Assembly: GCA_050251415.1 (NCBI GenBank)
Contig: JBFWMT010000039.1
Location: 1-23,618 of the forward strand
Length of the DNA stretch: 23,618 bases
From: UBA8514 sp050251415
GTDB taxonomy: Bacteria > Bacillota > Clostridia > Lachnospirales > Anaerotignaceae
Direction: 5' to 3'
Shown here: in pieces, positions 1 through 6,929 of the stretch
Layout of the letters: each line of letters opens with the position of its first letter
Numbering within the stretch: position 1 is the stretch's first letter
The notes under the pieces: model-generated
What the model saw: only the letters and a program-made list of their open reading frames with translations
Database searches by the model: none
Told to the model about the DNA's origin: nothing
Position numbers and translations under genes: made by a program

Positions 1-798
1 CCAAAAGAAGTTGAATTATTAGATGGGTATAGAGTATGTGACCTTTCTCGTATAATGGGAAACTGGGGAGTTTTTCCCAAGGAGAGATATAATTCTACCA
101 CAATAGTAGACAAGAAAGCTAAATTAGTAACGGAAGGCTGGCTTGCCGAAAAAATAGCAGAGTTTAAAGAAAAATTATCTTATGTTGAGGCATACCATTA
201 TGAAAATGAGTTTGCAGAAGAAAAAAAACTTTTAGTTATTGGAGATTCAATGTTTGCCTATTGGAATATGCCACAACTTTTAGCTGAAAATTTTTCTGAA
301 TATACGTATTTATTTGCAAGACAGACAGAGTTTCAAAATAAAATTACCGCAGAGGTAATAGATACTATAAATCCCGATATTGTTGCACTGGAAATAACAG
401 AAAGATATATTGACCAGCTGGGAAATCAACTTAATTATTTGAATTTAAGTGGTATATTAGAAAATGCAAATGCAGAGATAGTAAGTTGCGATATACCTAA
501 AACGCTAAATGAGAATGAAGCATGTGATATAAAGGTTGTTGTCAAGAACAGCGGAGGCAGTAGTTGGAAAAATTATAAAGGTACAAAGCTTTGTATCTGG
601 TTAGATGGCAATGATTATGGATATAGAATAGAATTGCCACCAGATCTTGAGGTTAATTCAGGAGAAGAATTTACATTTACATTATATGATTTTGTTATGC
701 CGCAGAAAGATAATGTAACTATTGAATTTCAAATGTTGCAAGAGGGGGTTCAATACTTTGGAGAAAAGGAAGGCGGAATGATATATCGGATTAAATAA
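1..798 (+). CDS. SGNH/AlgX-like secreted acyltransferase-type protein, 3' part
   Basis: The frame is open from the first base, so the start lies outside the window; 265 residues are visible and the stop is TAA. The central part has a GDSM block (residues 81-84 of the visible frame) and later a PDIVALEITERYI block. These match the GDS nucleophile block and the 'PDIV..E..ER' block of AlgX/AlgJ/DHHW-type SGNH proteins, which O-acetylate exopolysaccharide or cell-wall polymers outside the membrane. From about residue 160 to the end the protein changes to a beta-rich segment (NEACDIKVVVKNSGGSSWKN onwards) that looks like an Ig-like or NBR1/CARDB-type domain. The internal ATG at 55 is unlikely to be the start because the fold continues upstream of it. 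Family assignment is from motifs only. If the tRNA fragment at 1033 is an attachment site, this gene would be cargo of the integrated element. Confidence 0.6.
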   Translation, partial: PKEVELLDGYRVCDLSRIMGNWGVFPKERYNSTTIVDKKAKLVTEGWLAEKIAEFKEKLSYVEAYHYENEFAEEKKLLVIGDSMFAYWNMPQLLAENFSEYTYLFARQTEFQNKITAEVIDTINPDIVALEITERYIDQLGNQLNYLNLSGILENANAEIVSCDIPKTLNENEACDIKVVVKNSGGSSWKNYKGTKLCIWLDGNDYGYRIELPPDLEVNSGEEFTFTLYDFVMPQKDNVTIEFQMLQEGVQYFGEKEGGMIYRIK

Positions 799-1032
799 GA
801 AACCATATTATATAAAGTGCGACTGCATATTAAACTAACTTCAAAAAATAGTTTAATTAGATCACAACTTTTAATTTAGAAAATATATTTGACCCCATTT
901 TTACCCCAAGACAACCAAAACCCAATGGAATCATTGACATGTAATGTGGATTTATGTGTAAAACACCTCTAAAAATCATCAGTTTTATCACAATATGAAC
1001 ATATTTTGCATCAATGAACACTCTTAACAATA
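799..1032. other. Gene-free stretch inside the tRNA-fragment junction
   Basis: There is no convincing gene here. A short open frame at 861-944 on the plus strand ends in a Pro/Thr-rich tail (FDPIFTPRQP) and a TAA. It could be the last codons of a decayed tyrosine recombinase, which often sits beside an attachment site, but 27 residues are too few to claim this. The rest is AT-rich with no obvious hairpin. Confidence 0.3.
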
Positions 1033-1074
1033 CTCATAACCCGAAGGTCTTTGGTTCAAATCCAAACTCCGCAA
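1033..1074 (+). pseudogene. 3' half of an initiator tRNA-Met(CAT) gene
   Basis: The sequence contains the anticodon loop CTCATAA, the 3' anticodon strand CCCGA, AGGTC as variable region, a complete T-arm (TTTGG / TTCAAAT / CCAAA, five perfect pairs) and an acceptor 3' strand CTCCGCA. CTCATAACCCGAAGGTC is the classic middle of bacterial initiator tRNA. Upstream of the loop the expected GGG of the anticodon stem, the D-arm and the 5' acceptor strand are absent (the bases are CAATA). The fragment begins almost exactly at the anticodon loop, where many tyrosine recombinases cross over in tRNA genes. It therefore looks like the displaced 3' half at one end of an integrated element rather than a working tRNA. 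No CCA is encoded. Confidence 0.75.
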
Positions 1075-1093
1075 TGTTTAAAACCCTTGTAAA

Positions 1094-1117
1094 TGATGTG
1101 ACCCCAATAAGTTAGAC
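1094..1117 (+). repeat. IS terminal inverted repeat, orfB end
   Basis: 24 bp matching the reverse complement of 2601-2624 at 19 positions; the shared core is GACCCC and GTTAGAC. Confidence 0.75.
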
Positions 1118-1121
1118 TTTA

Positions 1122-1150
1122 TTGCGTAGTAGTTTTTAACTGCTACGCAA
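1122..1150. terminator. Hairpin between transposase stop and IS end
   Basis: Arms TTGCGTAGTAG (1122-1132) and CTGCTACGCAA (1140-1150) pair at 10 of 11 positions around a 7-base loop. It lies just after the orfB stop. There is no strong U-run on the transposase transcript side, so it may act as a transcript end or mRNA-stabilising hairpin rather than a full terminator. Confidence 0.45.
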
Positions 1151-1155
1151 TTGTT

Positions 1156-1956
1156 TTATGCCACCAAGAGACTGAGCCTGTATTCTACAGGGCTCATCCA
1201 TCCTAGTTTCTCTTTAATTCGTTTCTCGTTATAATACTTTATATATTTGTCAATTGTCTCTTTCAGTTGCTCATAACTATAATAAACTACGCCATAATAC
1301 ATTTCTTGTTTCATAATTCCAAAGAAGTTTTCCATTACTGAATTATCATGACAATTTCCTTTCCGAGACATGCTTTGGAAGATTTTATTTTCTTTCAGCT
1401 TATAACTATAAGTTTTCATCTGGTAAGCCCATCCTTGATCTGAATGAAATGTACGCCTGTATTTACAATCTCTTGTAATTTTTATGGCTTCATTTAAGGC
1501 ATTCATTACATTTTCAGCAGATGGTCGCCTAGAAATACTATAACTAATTATTTCCCTATTGCACATATCCATAAATGAATCCAGATAAAGTTTCTTGATG
1601 GTCATTCGCCCTTTGTCATCTATATCATAATATTTAAATTCAGAGGTATCTGTTGTAATCTTTTGGTGTGGAATATGAGTTTCAAACCTCCTATGAATTC
1701 TATTAGTAGCAACCGTACCTACCTTGCCTTTATAAGAACTGTATTTACGGCTTTTTCTGGTAAAGGTCGTAACTTGAAGACCAAGATTCTGAACAATTCG
1801 TTGAACACGTTTCTTGTTAACAATAAGTCCCTGTTTTCTTAATTCTCCATAAATTCGATGATAGCCGAAATCTTTGTTTTCTTTTCTAATTTCAAGGATT
1901 CTTTGCTCAAGATCCTCATTTGGATTTTCTCTATCAAAGCGTTTTTGCCAGTACAT
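1156..1956 (-). CDS. IS3-family transposase OrfB (DDE integrase domain)
   Basis: 266 residues from the first ATG. An HTH_21-like segment is at the N-terminus (IRKENKDFGYHRIYGELRKQ), followed by the rve integrase core. The DDE residues are visible in ITTDTSEF, HSDQGWAYQ and NSVMENFFGIMKQE, with the usual YNEKRIKEKLGWMSP end. The frame is open upstream through the orfA overlap up to the A7C run at 2039-2046, and that extension (ARIIHSLRRDFKLKD, then VYTGFPKATYMYWQK) is family-typical. The protein is therefore probably made mainly as an OrfA-OrfB fusion by -1 frameshifting. No disabling mutation is seen. Confidence 0.9.
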   Translation of the reverse strand: MYWQKRFDRENPNEDLEQRILEIRKENKDFGYHRIYGELRKQGLIVNKKRVQRIVQNLGLQVTTFTRKSRKYSSYKGKVGTVATNRIHRRFETHIPHQKITTDTSEFKYYDIDDKGRMTIKKLYLDSFMDMCNREIISYSISRRPSAENVMNALNEAIKITRDCKYRRTFHSDQGWAYQMKTYSYKLKENKIFQSMSRKGNCHDNSVMENFFGIMKQEMYYGVVYYSYEQLKETIDKYIKYYNEKRIKEKLGWMSPVEYRLSLLVA

Positions 1957-1997
1957 ATATGTTGCTTTGGGAAAACCTGTGTATACGAGAATATCTT

Positions 1998-2567
1998 TTA
2001 GTTTGAAGTCTCTTCGGAGGCTGTGGATGATTCTCGCTGTTTTTTTAGAAGAGATTCCTCTTCTAAACGCAGCCTCCTCAGTTCTTTTAAATAGGCATTC
2101 TCTATTCTTAATTTGAGATTTTCATCTTCAAGTTGTTTTAAATACTCTGAATTATTGCTAACTGTTTCAATATTTGTGGATTTGCTTTCCTTTGGCTTAG
2201 ACACCTTAGAACGTCGCCCCTTTCGTTTGGGTCGTAAAGCATCAGGACCAGCAATTCTAAAATCATTTACCCACTTAGTAATTAATGGTGGATTGTTTAT
2301 GCCAACGGATAGAGCCAACTCCTGATAAGAGACCTCTGTTAATAAATATAACTCTACCACATGAAGTTTAAATTCGAAAGTATATGTTTCGTTTTTTCTG
2401 GAACGCATTAAGCCTTCTGCACCAAAAGCTTTATATGCAGCTACCCAGTGTTGAACAGGTTTCTTATCTGGAATTCCATATTTCTTAGCTAAATAGGTAT
2501 AGCTTCCTTCGTCATTTAAATAAGCCTTTACCATTTCCATTTTCATTTCAAAACTATATTTTGCCAT
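1998..2567 (-). CDS. IS3-family transposase OrfA (double HTH, leucine zipper)
   Basis: 189 residues. Two helix-turn-helix segments (about residues 2-50 and 60-115, the second around SYQELALSVGINNPPLITKW) are followed by a basic stretch (RPKRKGRRSKVSKPK) and a C-terminal coiled coil (YLKQLEDENLKLRIENAYLK). This is the IS150-type OrfA plan that binds the IS ends and dimerises. I chose the ATG at 2567 because GGAGGT lies 9-10 bases upstream; the earlier in-frame ATG at 2585 would place the SD sequence inside the gene. It overlaps the orfB frame through the slippery run. Confidence 0.88.
   Translation of the reverse strand: MAKYSFEMKMEMVKAYLNDEGSYTYLAKKYGIPDKKPVQHWVAAYKAFGAEGLMRSRKNETYTFEFKLHVVELYLLTEVSYQELALSVGINNPPLITKWVNDFRIAGPDALRPKRKGRRSKVSKPKESKSTNIETVSNNSEYLKQLEDENLKLRIENAYLKELRRLRLEEESLLKKQRESSTASEETSN
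2039..2046 (-). promoter_or_regulatory. Programmed -1 frameshift slippery site
   Basis: On the transposase strand this reads AAAAAAAC, in orfA phase CTA AAA AAA CAG. A -1 slip gives AAA AAA ACA GCG and enters the orfB frame, which runs open into the family-typical ARIIHSLRRDF sequence. IS3 elements use A-rich slippery runs of this kind to make the OrfAB transposase. Confidence 0.75.
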
Positions 2568-2600
2568 AAAAAAATGACCTCCCATATGTTAGAATTTTAG

Positions 2601-2624
2601 GTCTAACATATGGGGGTCGGTTCA
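2601..2624 (-). repeat. IS terminal inverted repeat, orfA end
   Basis: Partner of 1094-1117. GTCTAACATATGGGGGTC reads inward to outward. A second copy of CATATGTTAGA lies just inside at 2583-2593 and forms a local inverted repeat with it, which could sequester an impinging transcript or the orfA promoter/RBS region. Confidence 0.7.
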
Positions 2625-2641
2625 GTTTACGAGGGTTTTTA

Positions 2642-2917
2642 GTTTAGAAATTTCATGAAATATAATTTAACAATAATTGACTACAATTGTTTCAAAAGGG
2701 TTACAAACTATTTTTCATTAATAAATACTATTATTAAGATGTCTGCAATAGGAAGGCTGAATAAACCTACACAGATTAAATGCCAAAAGAAGTTGCAACT
2801 GAAAAAGCGGTTACTAAGAGAATCACTAGGTTATGATTCTAAAATAATTTATAATCCCTCCATTGTTCTAAATTAAATTAAAAAATAAGCACCAGGCGAT
2901 ATGGAATCTGAGAATTT
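2642..2917. other. AT-rich gene-free stretch downstream of nadC
   Basis: No gene is supported. A 73-codon open frame at 2655-2876 has no ribosome binding site and low-complexity content. I see no clear terminator for nadC here. The only strong hairpin nearby is CCCTTAAA/TTTAAGGG at 2929-2946, inside the last codons of nadC, and it has no U-run on that strand. Confidence 0.4.
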
Positions 2918-3757
2918 TTAATTCAATGCCCTTAAATTTTTAAGGGAAAAATCCAAAATAGGAGCAGAATGGGTTAGTGACCCACATGAAACATAGTCAA
3001 CCCCTATTTCACCAAGTTCCTTTAGTTTCTCTTTTGTTACATTTCCAGAACACTCTGTTTTCGCTCTGTTACCAATACGGGACACTGCCACTTTAAGGGT
3101 TTCATTATCCATGTTATCAAGCATAATAACATCTGCACCTGCTACTAACGCTTCATCAACCATTTTTAGAGTTTCAACCTCAACTTCAATTTTATGAACA
3201 AATGGAGCATAATCCTTTGCAAGTTTTATTGCTTCAGCAACACCACCAGCCGCCGTAATATGGTTGTCCTTAATAAGAATTCCGTCTGATAAATTATATC
3301 TGTGGTTATATCCTCCGCCAATCTTTACGGCATATTTTTCAAAAATACGCATATTGGGTGTTGTTTTTCTAGTATCCAGCAGTTTGGTTTTATAAGGTTT
3401 AAGCTCCTGAACAAATTGGCTTGTATAAGTTGCAATTCCACTCATTCGCTGCAAAAAATTCAAAGCAGTACGCTCACCCGATAATATTGCTTGCATATTA
3501 CCATATAACATACCGATTTGGGTACCTTCTTGAATGAAATCACCATCTCTATAGTCCGTTTCAAATCGAGCTGAAGAATCTATTAGTTTAAAAGTGTAGC
3601 TAAAGATATCCAGTCCTGCAATAACACCAGTTTGTTTGCAAATCAAATTTGTACAACCCTGCTTTTGAGGAGGCACAATAGCATTCGTTGTAATATCTTC
3701 ACTGGTAATATCCTCTTTAAGGGCATCCCTAATATAGTCCTCTACATTAACTTTCAT
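2918..3757 (-). CDS. nadC: Nicotinate-nucleotide pyrophosphorylase (carboxylating), quinolinate phosphoribosyltransferase
   Basis: It converts quinolinate and PRPP to nicotinate mononucleotide, CO2 and PPi, the third step of de novo NAD synthesis in the cytosol. The 279 residues match the family length. Diagnostic blocks are EDITSEDITT at the N-terminus, LSGERTALNFLQRMSGIAT, DTRKTTPNMR, the GGGYNHRYNLSDGILIKDNH block with substrate-binding Arg/His/Lys, and the barrel-end acidic motifs EVEVETL and DVIMLDN. I place the start at the ATG at 3757, giving MKVNVEDYIRDALKEDI, the normal family N-terminus. A longer frame to 3802 would add 15 unlikely residues. The gene overlaps the end of nadB by 11 bp, so the two are translationally coupled. 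Confidence 0.93.
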   Translation of the reverse strand: MKVNVEDYIRDALKEDITSEDITTNAIVPPQKQGCTNLICKQTGVIAGLDIFSYTFKLIDSSARFETDYRDGDFIQEGTQIGMLYGNMQAILSGERTALNFLQRMSGIATYTSQFVQELKPYKTKLLDTRKTTPNMRIFEKYAVKIGGGYNHRYNLSDGILIKDNHITAAGGVAEAIKLAKDYAPFVHKIEVEVETLKMVDEALVAGADVIMLDNMDNETLKVAVSRIGNRAKTECSGNVTKEKLKELGEIGVDYVSCGSLTHSAPILDFSLKNLRALN

Positions 3758-5060
3758 ACATACACAATTCAACACGATTAACACGTCCTTTTCTAATTTC
3801 ATTTAAGACCAAATGATGATACTCCTCTTGTAGTTGGTCTGTGTTTTTAAATAGATTACACTTGCTGGAGAAATTTTTATTTTGTACCTCAATATTTTTA
3901 ATATTTATGCCTATAGCATGTGCTGACCTTTTTGAGAAGACCAAAGCTTCCAAAAGAGAATTGCTTGCTAATCGGTTAGCTCCATGAACACCGTTACAGC
4001 TTGTCTCGCCAACCGCATATAAATTTTTCATTGAAGTTTCACAATCTAAGTTCACCTGAACGCCACCCATAAAGTAATGCTGGGCAGGCGTAACGGGTAC
4101 AAGCTCGGTTGATAAATTAAAGCCTTCTTCCAAGCATTTTTTATAAATATTCGGAAATCTTTCTTTAATTTTCTCTTCCGGCATATTACGCATGGATAAA
4201 TAAACATGATCTGTATTATACTTTTTCATTTGCTTGTATATTGCCTCGCTTACTACATCTCTGGGTTGCAATTCGTCAACGAAACGCTGACCTTCTTCAT
4301 TAATTAGTGTGGCGCCTTCTCCACGAACAGCTTCGGAAATTAAAAAGCTTCGGCCCTTTTTTCTTGAATACAGCGCTGTAGGGTGAAATTGAATATAATT
4401 CATATCAATTAAATTGATTTTATGTTTAATAGCTATTGCTACGGAATCTCCACAAATATGTTTCATGTTAGTGGAATGTTCAAACAAACCGCCGATACCT
4501 CCTGTTGCCCATACAACTATACGAGAAGAAATATTATAAATTGCCCCGTCCATTGTTTTTACAACAACGCCTGTGCAGGTATTGTTATTTTCCAATATAT
4601 CAATCATAGCAGTATCAGGAACAATCGTAATGTTTTCTCTTTTTCTTGCCTGTTGAAGCAGTTTTCCTGTAATTTCGTTTCCTGTTATATCTTTATAGTG
4701 CAAAATCCGATTTACCGAGTGAGCACCCTCTCTGGAATAAGAAAAATCTTTCCCATTGTGTTCAAAAGTTACACCTAATTTAATTAAGTCCTCAATAATA
4801 CTTCTGGAAGAACGGATAAGCACTTCAACAGCCCTATTATTATTTTTATATTTACCTGCTTTCATTGTATCTTCAAAATAGCTTTCATAATCATCATTAT
4901 TTTTTAGTACGGCAATTCCTCCTTGGGCTAAAAAGGAATTACTGTCTTCCACTTGATTTTTTGTAATAACAGTGATTTTAATATGTTTAGGTATATTTAA
5001 AGCACAAAATAGCCCTGCTGCACCTGTTCCAACAATTACAACATCAGCTTCATTTAACAC
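3747..5060 (-). CDS. nadB: L-aspartate oxidase
   Basis: A flavoprotein that oxidises L-aspartate to iminoaspartate for NadA. In an anaerobe the electron acceptor is probably fumarate. The 437 residues start with the FAD-binding GTGAAGLFCALN block. Next come SNSFLAQGGIA (substrate/FAD loop), SREGAHSVNRILH, IQFHPTAL, SEAVRGEGA and the C-terminal HYFMGGVQV / GETSCNGVHGANRLASNSLLEALV signature of the succinate dehydrogenase/fumarate reductase flavoprotein family. It is about 100 residues shorter than enteric NadB at the C-terminal helical region, as I recall for clostridial forms. The start is GTG with AGAAGG seven bases upstream. It lies 73 bp downstream of nadA. Confidence 0.92.
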   Translation of the reverse strand: MLNEADVVIVGTGAAGLFCALNIPKHIKITVITKNQVEDSNSFLAQGGIAVLKNNDDYESYFEDTMKAGKYKNNNRAVEVLIRSSRSIIEDLIKLGVTFEHNGKDFSYSREGAHSVNRILHYKDITGNEITGKLLQQARKRENITIVPDTAMIDILENNNTCTGVVVKTMDGAIYNISSRIVVWATGGIGGLFEHSTNMKHICGDSVAIAIKHKINLIDMNYIQFHPTALYSRKKGRSFLISEAVRGEGATLINEEGQRFVDELQPRDVVSEAIYKQMKKYNTDHVYLSMRNMPEEKIKERFPNIYKKCLEEGFNLSTELVPVTPAQHYFMGGVQVNLDCETSMKNLYAVGETSCNGVHGANRLASNSLLEALVFSKRSAHAIGINIKNIEVQNKNFSSKCNLFKNTDQLQEEYHHLVLNEIRKGRVNRVELCMYES

Positions 5061-5133
5061 AACTGTACCTTCTTTCTAAGAAATAAATTCTGTTTTGTAC
5101 AACTTTTAGAAATCTTAAATAAGTGTTTGAATT

Positions 5134-6039
5134 TTAATTTCCAAGCTCATGCATCCTTAATAAAGAGGTTTGGGCTTTTTGCCGTAGCTTTTCATCTAAA
5201 ATAATTTCATCCTCCATTAAAGTTAATACGTCATAAATTTTTTGTAGGGTATTTAGCTTCATATCCCCGCAGTATTGATTTTGATTCACAAGGTAAAAAA
5301 ATTTCTTCGGATTTTTATTATGAAGTTCATGTAAAATCCCATTTTCTGTGCAAATTATAAAGCTTTGGTCTTGGCTTTTCGTTGCATAGTCAATAATTTC
5401 TGATGTACTGCCAATATAGTCAGCCAAGTTTATCACATCAATGCTGCATTCTGGATGAACTAGAACTTTTGCATTGGGATATTCTTTTTTAGCTTTTAAA
5501 ACACTAGTTGTTGTAATGGCCTGATGTACAGGACAGTAACCATTATGAAAAATAAAATTTTTATCTGGAATTTTAGTTGATATATATGTACCAAGATGCT
5601 TATCGGGAATAAACAAAATATTTTTCTGAGGCAGCTTTGATATTATTTGGTATGCGTTGGATGAAGTCACACAAACATCGGAATGCGCTTTAATTTTAGC
5701 GGTGGAGTTTATATAACAAACAACAGCTATATCAGTATACTTTGCTTTTATATTATTAATTGTTTCAACATCAATCATATGTGCCATGGGACAATCCGCT
5801 AGATTATCAACCATATATATTTTCTTTTGCGGATTTAAAATTTTTGCACTCTCTCCCATAAATTTTACACCACTGAACAAAATGGTTTGTTGTTGAACTT
5901 TAGTAGCCACTTTACTTAAATAATAGGAATCCCCAACATAATCTGCAATTTTTTGAACTTCACTTTCTACATAATAGTGAGCTAAAATAGCAACATTTTT
6001 TTGGGCTTTAAGCTTTTTAATTTCATCGTTTAAATTCAT
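5134..6039 (-). CDS. nadA: Quinolinate synthase (4Fe-4S)
   Basis: It condenses iminoaspartate with dihydroxyacetone phosphate to form quinolinate and is the first gene of the minus-strand nadABC operon. The 301 residues include AHYYVESEVQKIADYVGDS, GVKFMGESAKIL, HPEC and TENGILHEL. The three cluster-ligand cysteines expected from spacing are C83 (LADCPMA), C169 (NGYCPVH) and C257 (QYCGDMK). The start is the ATG at 6039, preceded by GAGGTG at six bases; a GTG at 6048 is part of that SD sequence and is rejected as the start. The [4Fe-4S] cluster is oxygen-labile, fitting an anaerobe. Confidence 0.93.
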   Translation of the reverse strand: MNLNDEIKKLKAQKNVAILAHYYVESEVQKIADYVGDSYYLSKVATKVQQQTILFSGVKFMGESAKILNPQKKIYMVDNLADCPMAHMIDVETINNIKAKYTDIAVVCYINSTAKIKAHSDVCVTSSNAYQIISKLPQKNILFIPDKHLGTYISTKIPDKNFIFHNGYCPVHQAITTTSVLKAKKEYPNAKVLVHPECSIDVINLADYIGSTSEIIDYATKSQDQSFIICTENGILHELHNKNPKKFFYLVNQNQYCGDMKLNTLQKIYDVLTLMEDEIILDEKLRQKAQTSLLRMHELGN

Positions 6040-6087
6040 ATCGTTCACCTCAATTGAGCTTAGAATTAATAAGTATTTCTCTTTATG

Positions 6088-6118
6088 ATACTATGACATA
6101 ATTTTTAATGTATGTCAA
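6088..6118 (-). promoter_or_regulatory. nadA promoter
   Basis: Reading on the minus strand: TTGACA at 6118-6113, a 19-bp spacer, then TAGTAT at 6093-6088, followed by a short leader to the nadA RBS. The spacer is long, so the -10 is less certain than the -35. A second inverted repeat (TGACATA 6094-6100 / TATGTCA 6111-6117) lies between the two elements. Confidence 0.5.
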
Positions 6119-6142
6119 TACATATGTATATACATGTGTATT
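6117..6142. promoter_or_regulatory. 26-bp palindromic operator for nadABC
   Basis: The site is self-complementary at 24 of 26 positions, with half-site AATACA(T/C)ATGTAT. It contains ACA-N2-TGT twice and overlaps the nadA -35 by two bases, where a repressor would block initiation or an upstream activator would contact polymerase. The doubled ACA..TGT pattern resembles what I remember of NiaR (niacin-responsive, YrxA family) sites in Firmicutes, but I cannot verify the match and no regulator gene is in the window. Confidence 0.6.
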
Positions 6143-6203
6143 GGTAATTGTTTCGTAAATTTGGTCTCAAAATTAACGATTATTTAGCAGTAAACAAAAG
6201 GCG

Positions 6204-6249
6204 TTGTTACAATATTTGTTACCAAGGTGAGACCAACACTATTTACAAT
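6204..6249 (+). promoter_or_regulatory. Triple-direct-repeat promoter of the 6285 gene (copy A)
   Basis: TTGTTACA (6204-6211), TTGTTACC (6216-6223) and GTGAGACC (6227-6234) are spaced 12 and 11 bp start to start. Nine bases then separate them from the -10 hexamer TACAAT (6244-6249). No -35 consensus is present and the third repeat sits in its place. The same layout recurs at 6802-6848 and 6930-6975, which suggests activator-dependent transcription. Confidence 0.65.
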
Positions 6250-6284
6250 GTTATTAAAGATAGATGGTGCAAGGTGGTGTAAGT

Positions 6285-6725
6285 ATGAATCATATCCAAA
6301 AAATTGTTACAAATGTAAGATATAACATATGTATAGATAAGTTTGAAAGCGACGAGGTTATTGGTAAATTTTATCATTGTTTTTCAGACAAACCAGTAGT
6401 TTTTAAAACATCTTTAGGAATGATAAATTCCCTGGAAAAGGTGATGGATATGATTGACTATCCGCAAAAGACAACCAAAAGTCGTATTTTTAAAATAAGC
6501 AAAGTGAATGAAGATAAGAGAGTTAAGGAGTTGACAAAACTAATGAGCGAACCTGATGCAATGAAAAATAGAGGAGAAAAAGCAACATTTATTGTTGAAG
6601 TTAAATATAGAGAAAACGCTACATGGCAGGGAACAGTTAAATGGGTAGAGGAAAATAAAGAGCAAAGTTTCAGAAGTGCCCTTGAGTTAATTAAGCTTAT
6701 TGATAGTGCAAGCGAAGCTATATGA
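6285..6725 (+). CDS. Small conserved protein of unknown function
   Basis: 146 residues, soluble, with no signal peptide or membrane segment. The start is the ATG at 6285 (MNHIQKIVTNVRYNI), preceded by AAGGTGGTG; the in-frame ATG at 6264 lies upstream of that RBS. The C-terminal third (KATFIVEVKYRENATWQGTV, then KWVEENKEQSFRSALELIKL) looks like a conserved module that I recall in uncharacterised proteins of gut Clostridia, but I do not know its function. It has its own triple-repeat promoter identical in layout to that of the adhesin operon, so it is probably co-expressed with it. It could be a regulator or chaperone for that system; this is a guess from position and size. Confidence 0.7.
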   Translation: MNHIQKIVTNVRYNICIDKFESDEVIGKFYHCFSDKPVVFKTSLGMINSLEKVMDMIDYPQKTTKSRIFKISKVNEDKRVKELTKLMSEPDAMKNRGEKATFIVEVKYRENATWQGTVKWVEENKEQSFRSALELIKLIDSASEAI

Positions 6726-6801
6726 TATTGAGCTTTATAGTAAGGGGAAGTTGTTATTAAAATTTTGATATTAAATTCTATCATTACATAAAAAAAGTAA
6801 C

Positions 6802-6848
6802 TTGTAACGTGATATTGAGACCATCATGTTACTTTTTTTTTGTAAAAT
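6802..6848 (+). promoter_or_regulatory. Triple-direct-repeat promoter, distal promoter of the adhesin operon (copy D)
   Basis: TTGTAACG (6802-6809), TTGAGACC (6815-6822) and ATGTTACT (6826-6833) are spaced 13 and 11 bp. Nine bases follow, then the -10 hexamer TAAAAT (6843-6848). The spacing of the last two repeats and of the -10 is identical to copies A and B. The same DNA also forms a terminator-like hairpin for the upstream gene. Confidence 0.5.
6804..6841 (+). terminator. Rho-independent terminator of the 6285 gene
   Basis: GTAACGTGAT (6804-6813) pairs with ATCATGTTAC (6823-6832), ten pairs with one G-U, around a nine-base loop, followed by nine T residues (6833-6841). It overlaps promoter copy D, because the repeats themselves form the stem. 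Confidence 0.75.
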
Positions 6849-6929
6849 AATAATAAACTTGGTAAAGTCTGCTTTAACGCTGAACGAAGGTCACAAAAAT
6901 AGTAATAAAAAGCCAATAATTAATTGGTG

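Larger units (their letters stand above)
1094..2624 (-). mobile_element. IS3-family (IS150-like) insertion sequence
   Basis: About 1531 bp, bounded by imperfect terminal inverted repeats starting TGA and sharing GACCCC, ATA and GTTAGAC. It carries orfA and orfB on the minus strand in the typical overlapping -1 arrangement. Length, ends and gene content fit the IS3 family, IS150 group. I could not find a clean 3-4 bp target duplication (left flank GTAAA, right flank GTTTAC). Both reading frames look intact, so the element may be active. Confidence 0.85.
1078..2641 (+). repeat. Terminator-like inverted repeat split by the insertion sequence
   Basis: The left arm is at 1078-1093 and the right arm at 2626-2641. 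They are complementary at 14 of 16 positions, with one of the two mismatches able to form a G-U pair. The right arm ends in GGGTTTTT. Put back together without the IS, they form an intrinsic terminator four bases downstream of the tRNA 3' end, where a tRNA terminator is expected. An alternative reading is that these are extended IS ends, but there is a one-base offset between arms and IS termini. Confidence 0.5.

Noticed and set aside
2780..2836. 18-codon open frame MPKEVATEKAVTKRITRL; the 13 bases CCAAAAGAAGTTG recur at position 1
   Set aside because: No ribosome binding site at a useful distance, and the frame stops at once; the 13-base match with position 1 is probably chance because the flanks differ.
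2929..2946. Palindrome CCCTTAAA/TTTAAGGG considered as the nadC terminator
   Set aside because: It lies inside the nadC coding end, has a two-base loop and no U-run on the transcript strand.
6163..6170. A minus-strand TTGAGACC upstream of the nadA operator
   Set aside because: It lacks partner repeats at 11-12 bp and a -10 hexamer 9 bp after, so it does not match the three promoters.
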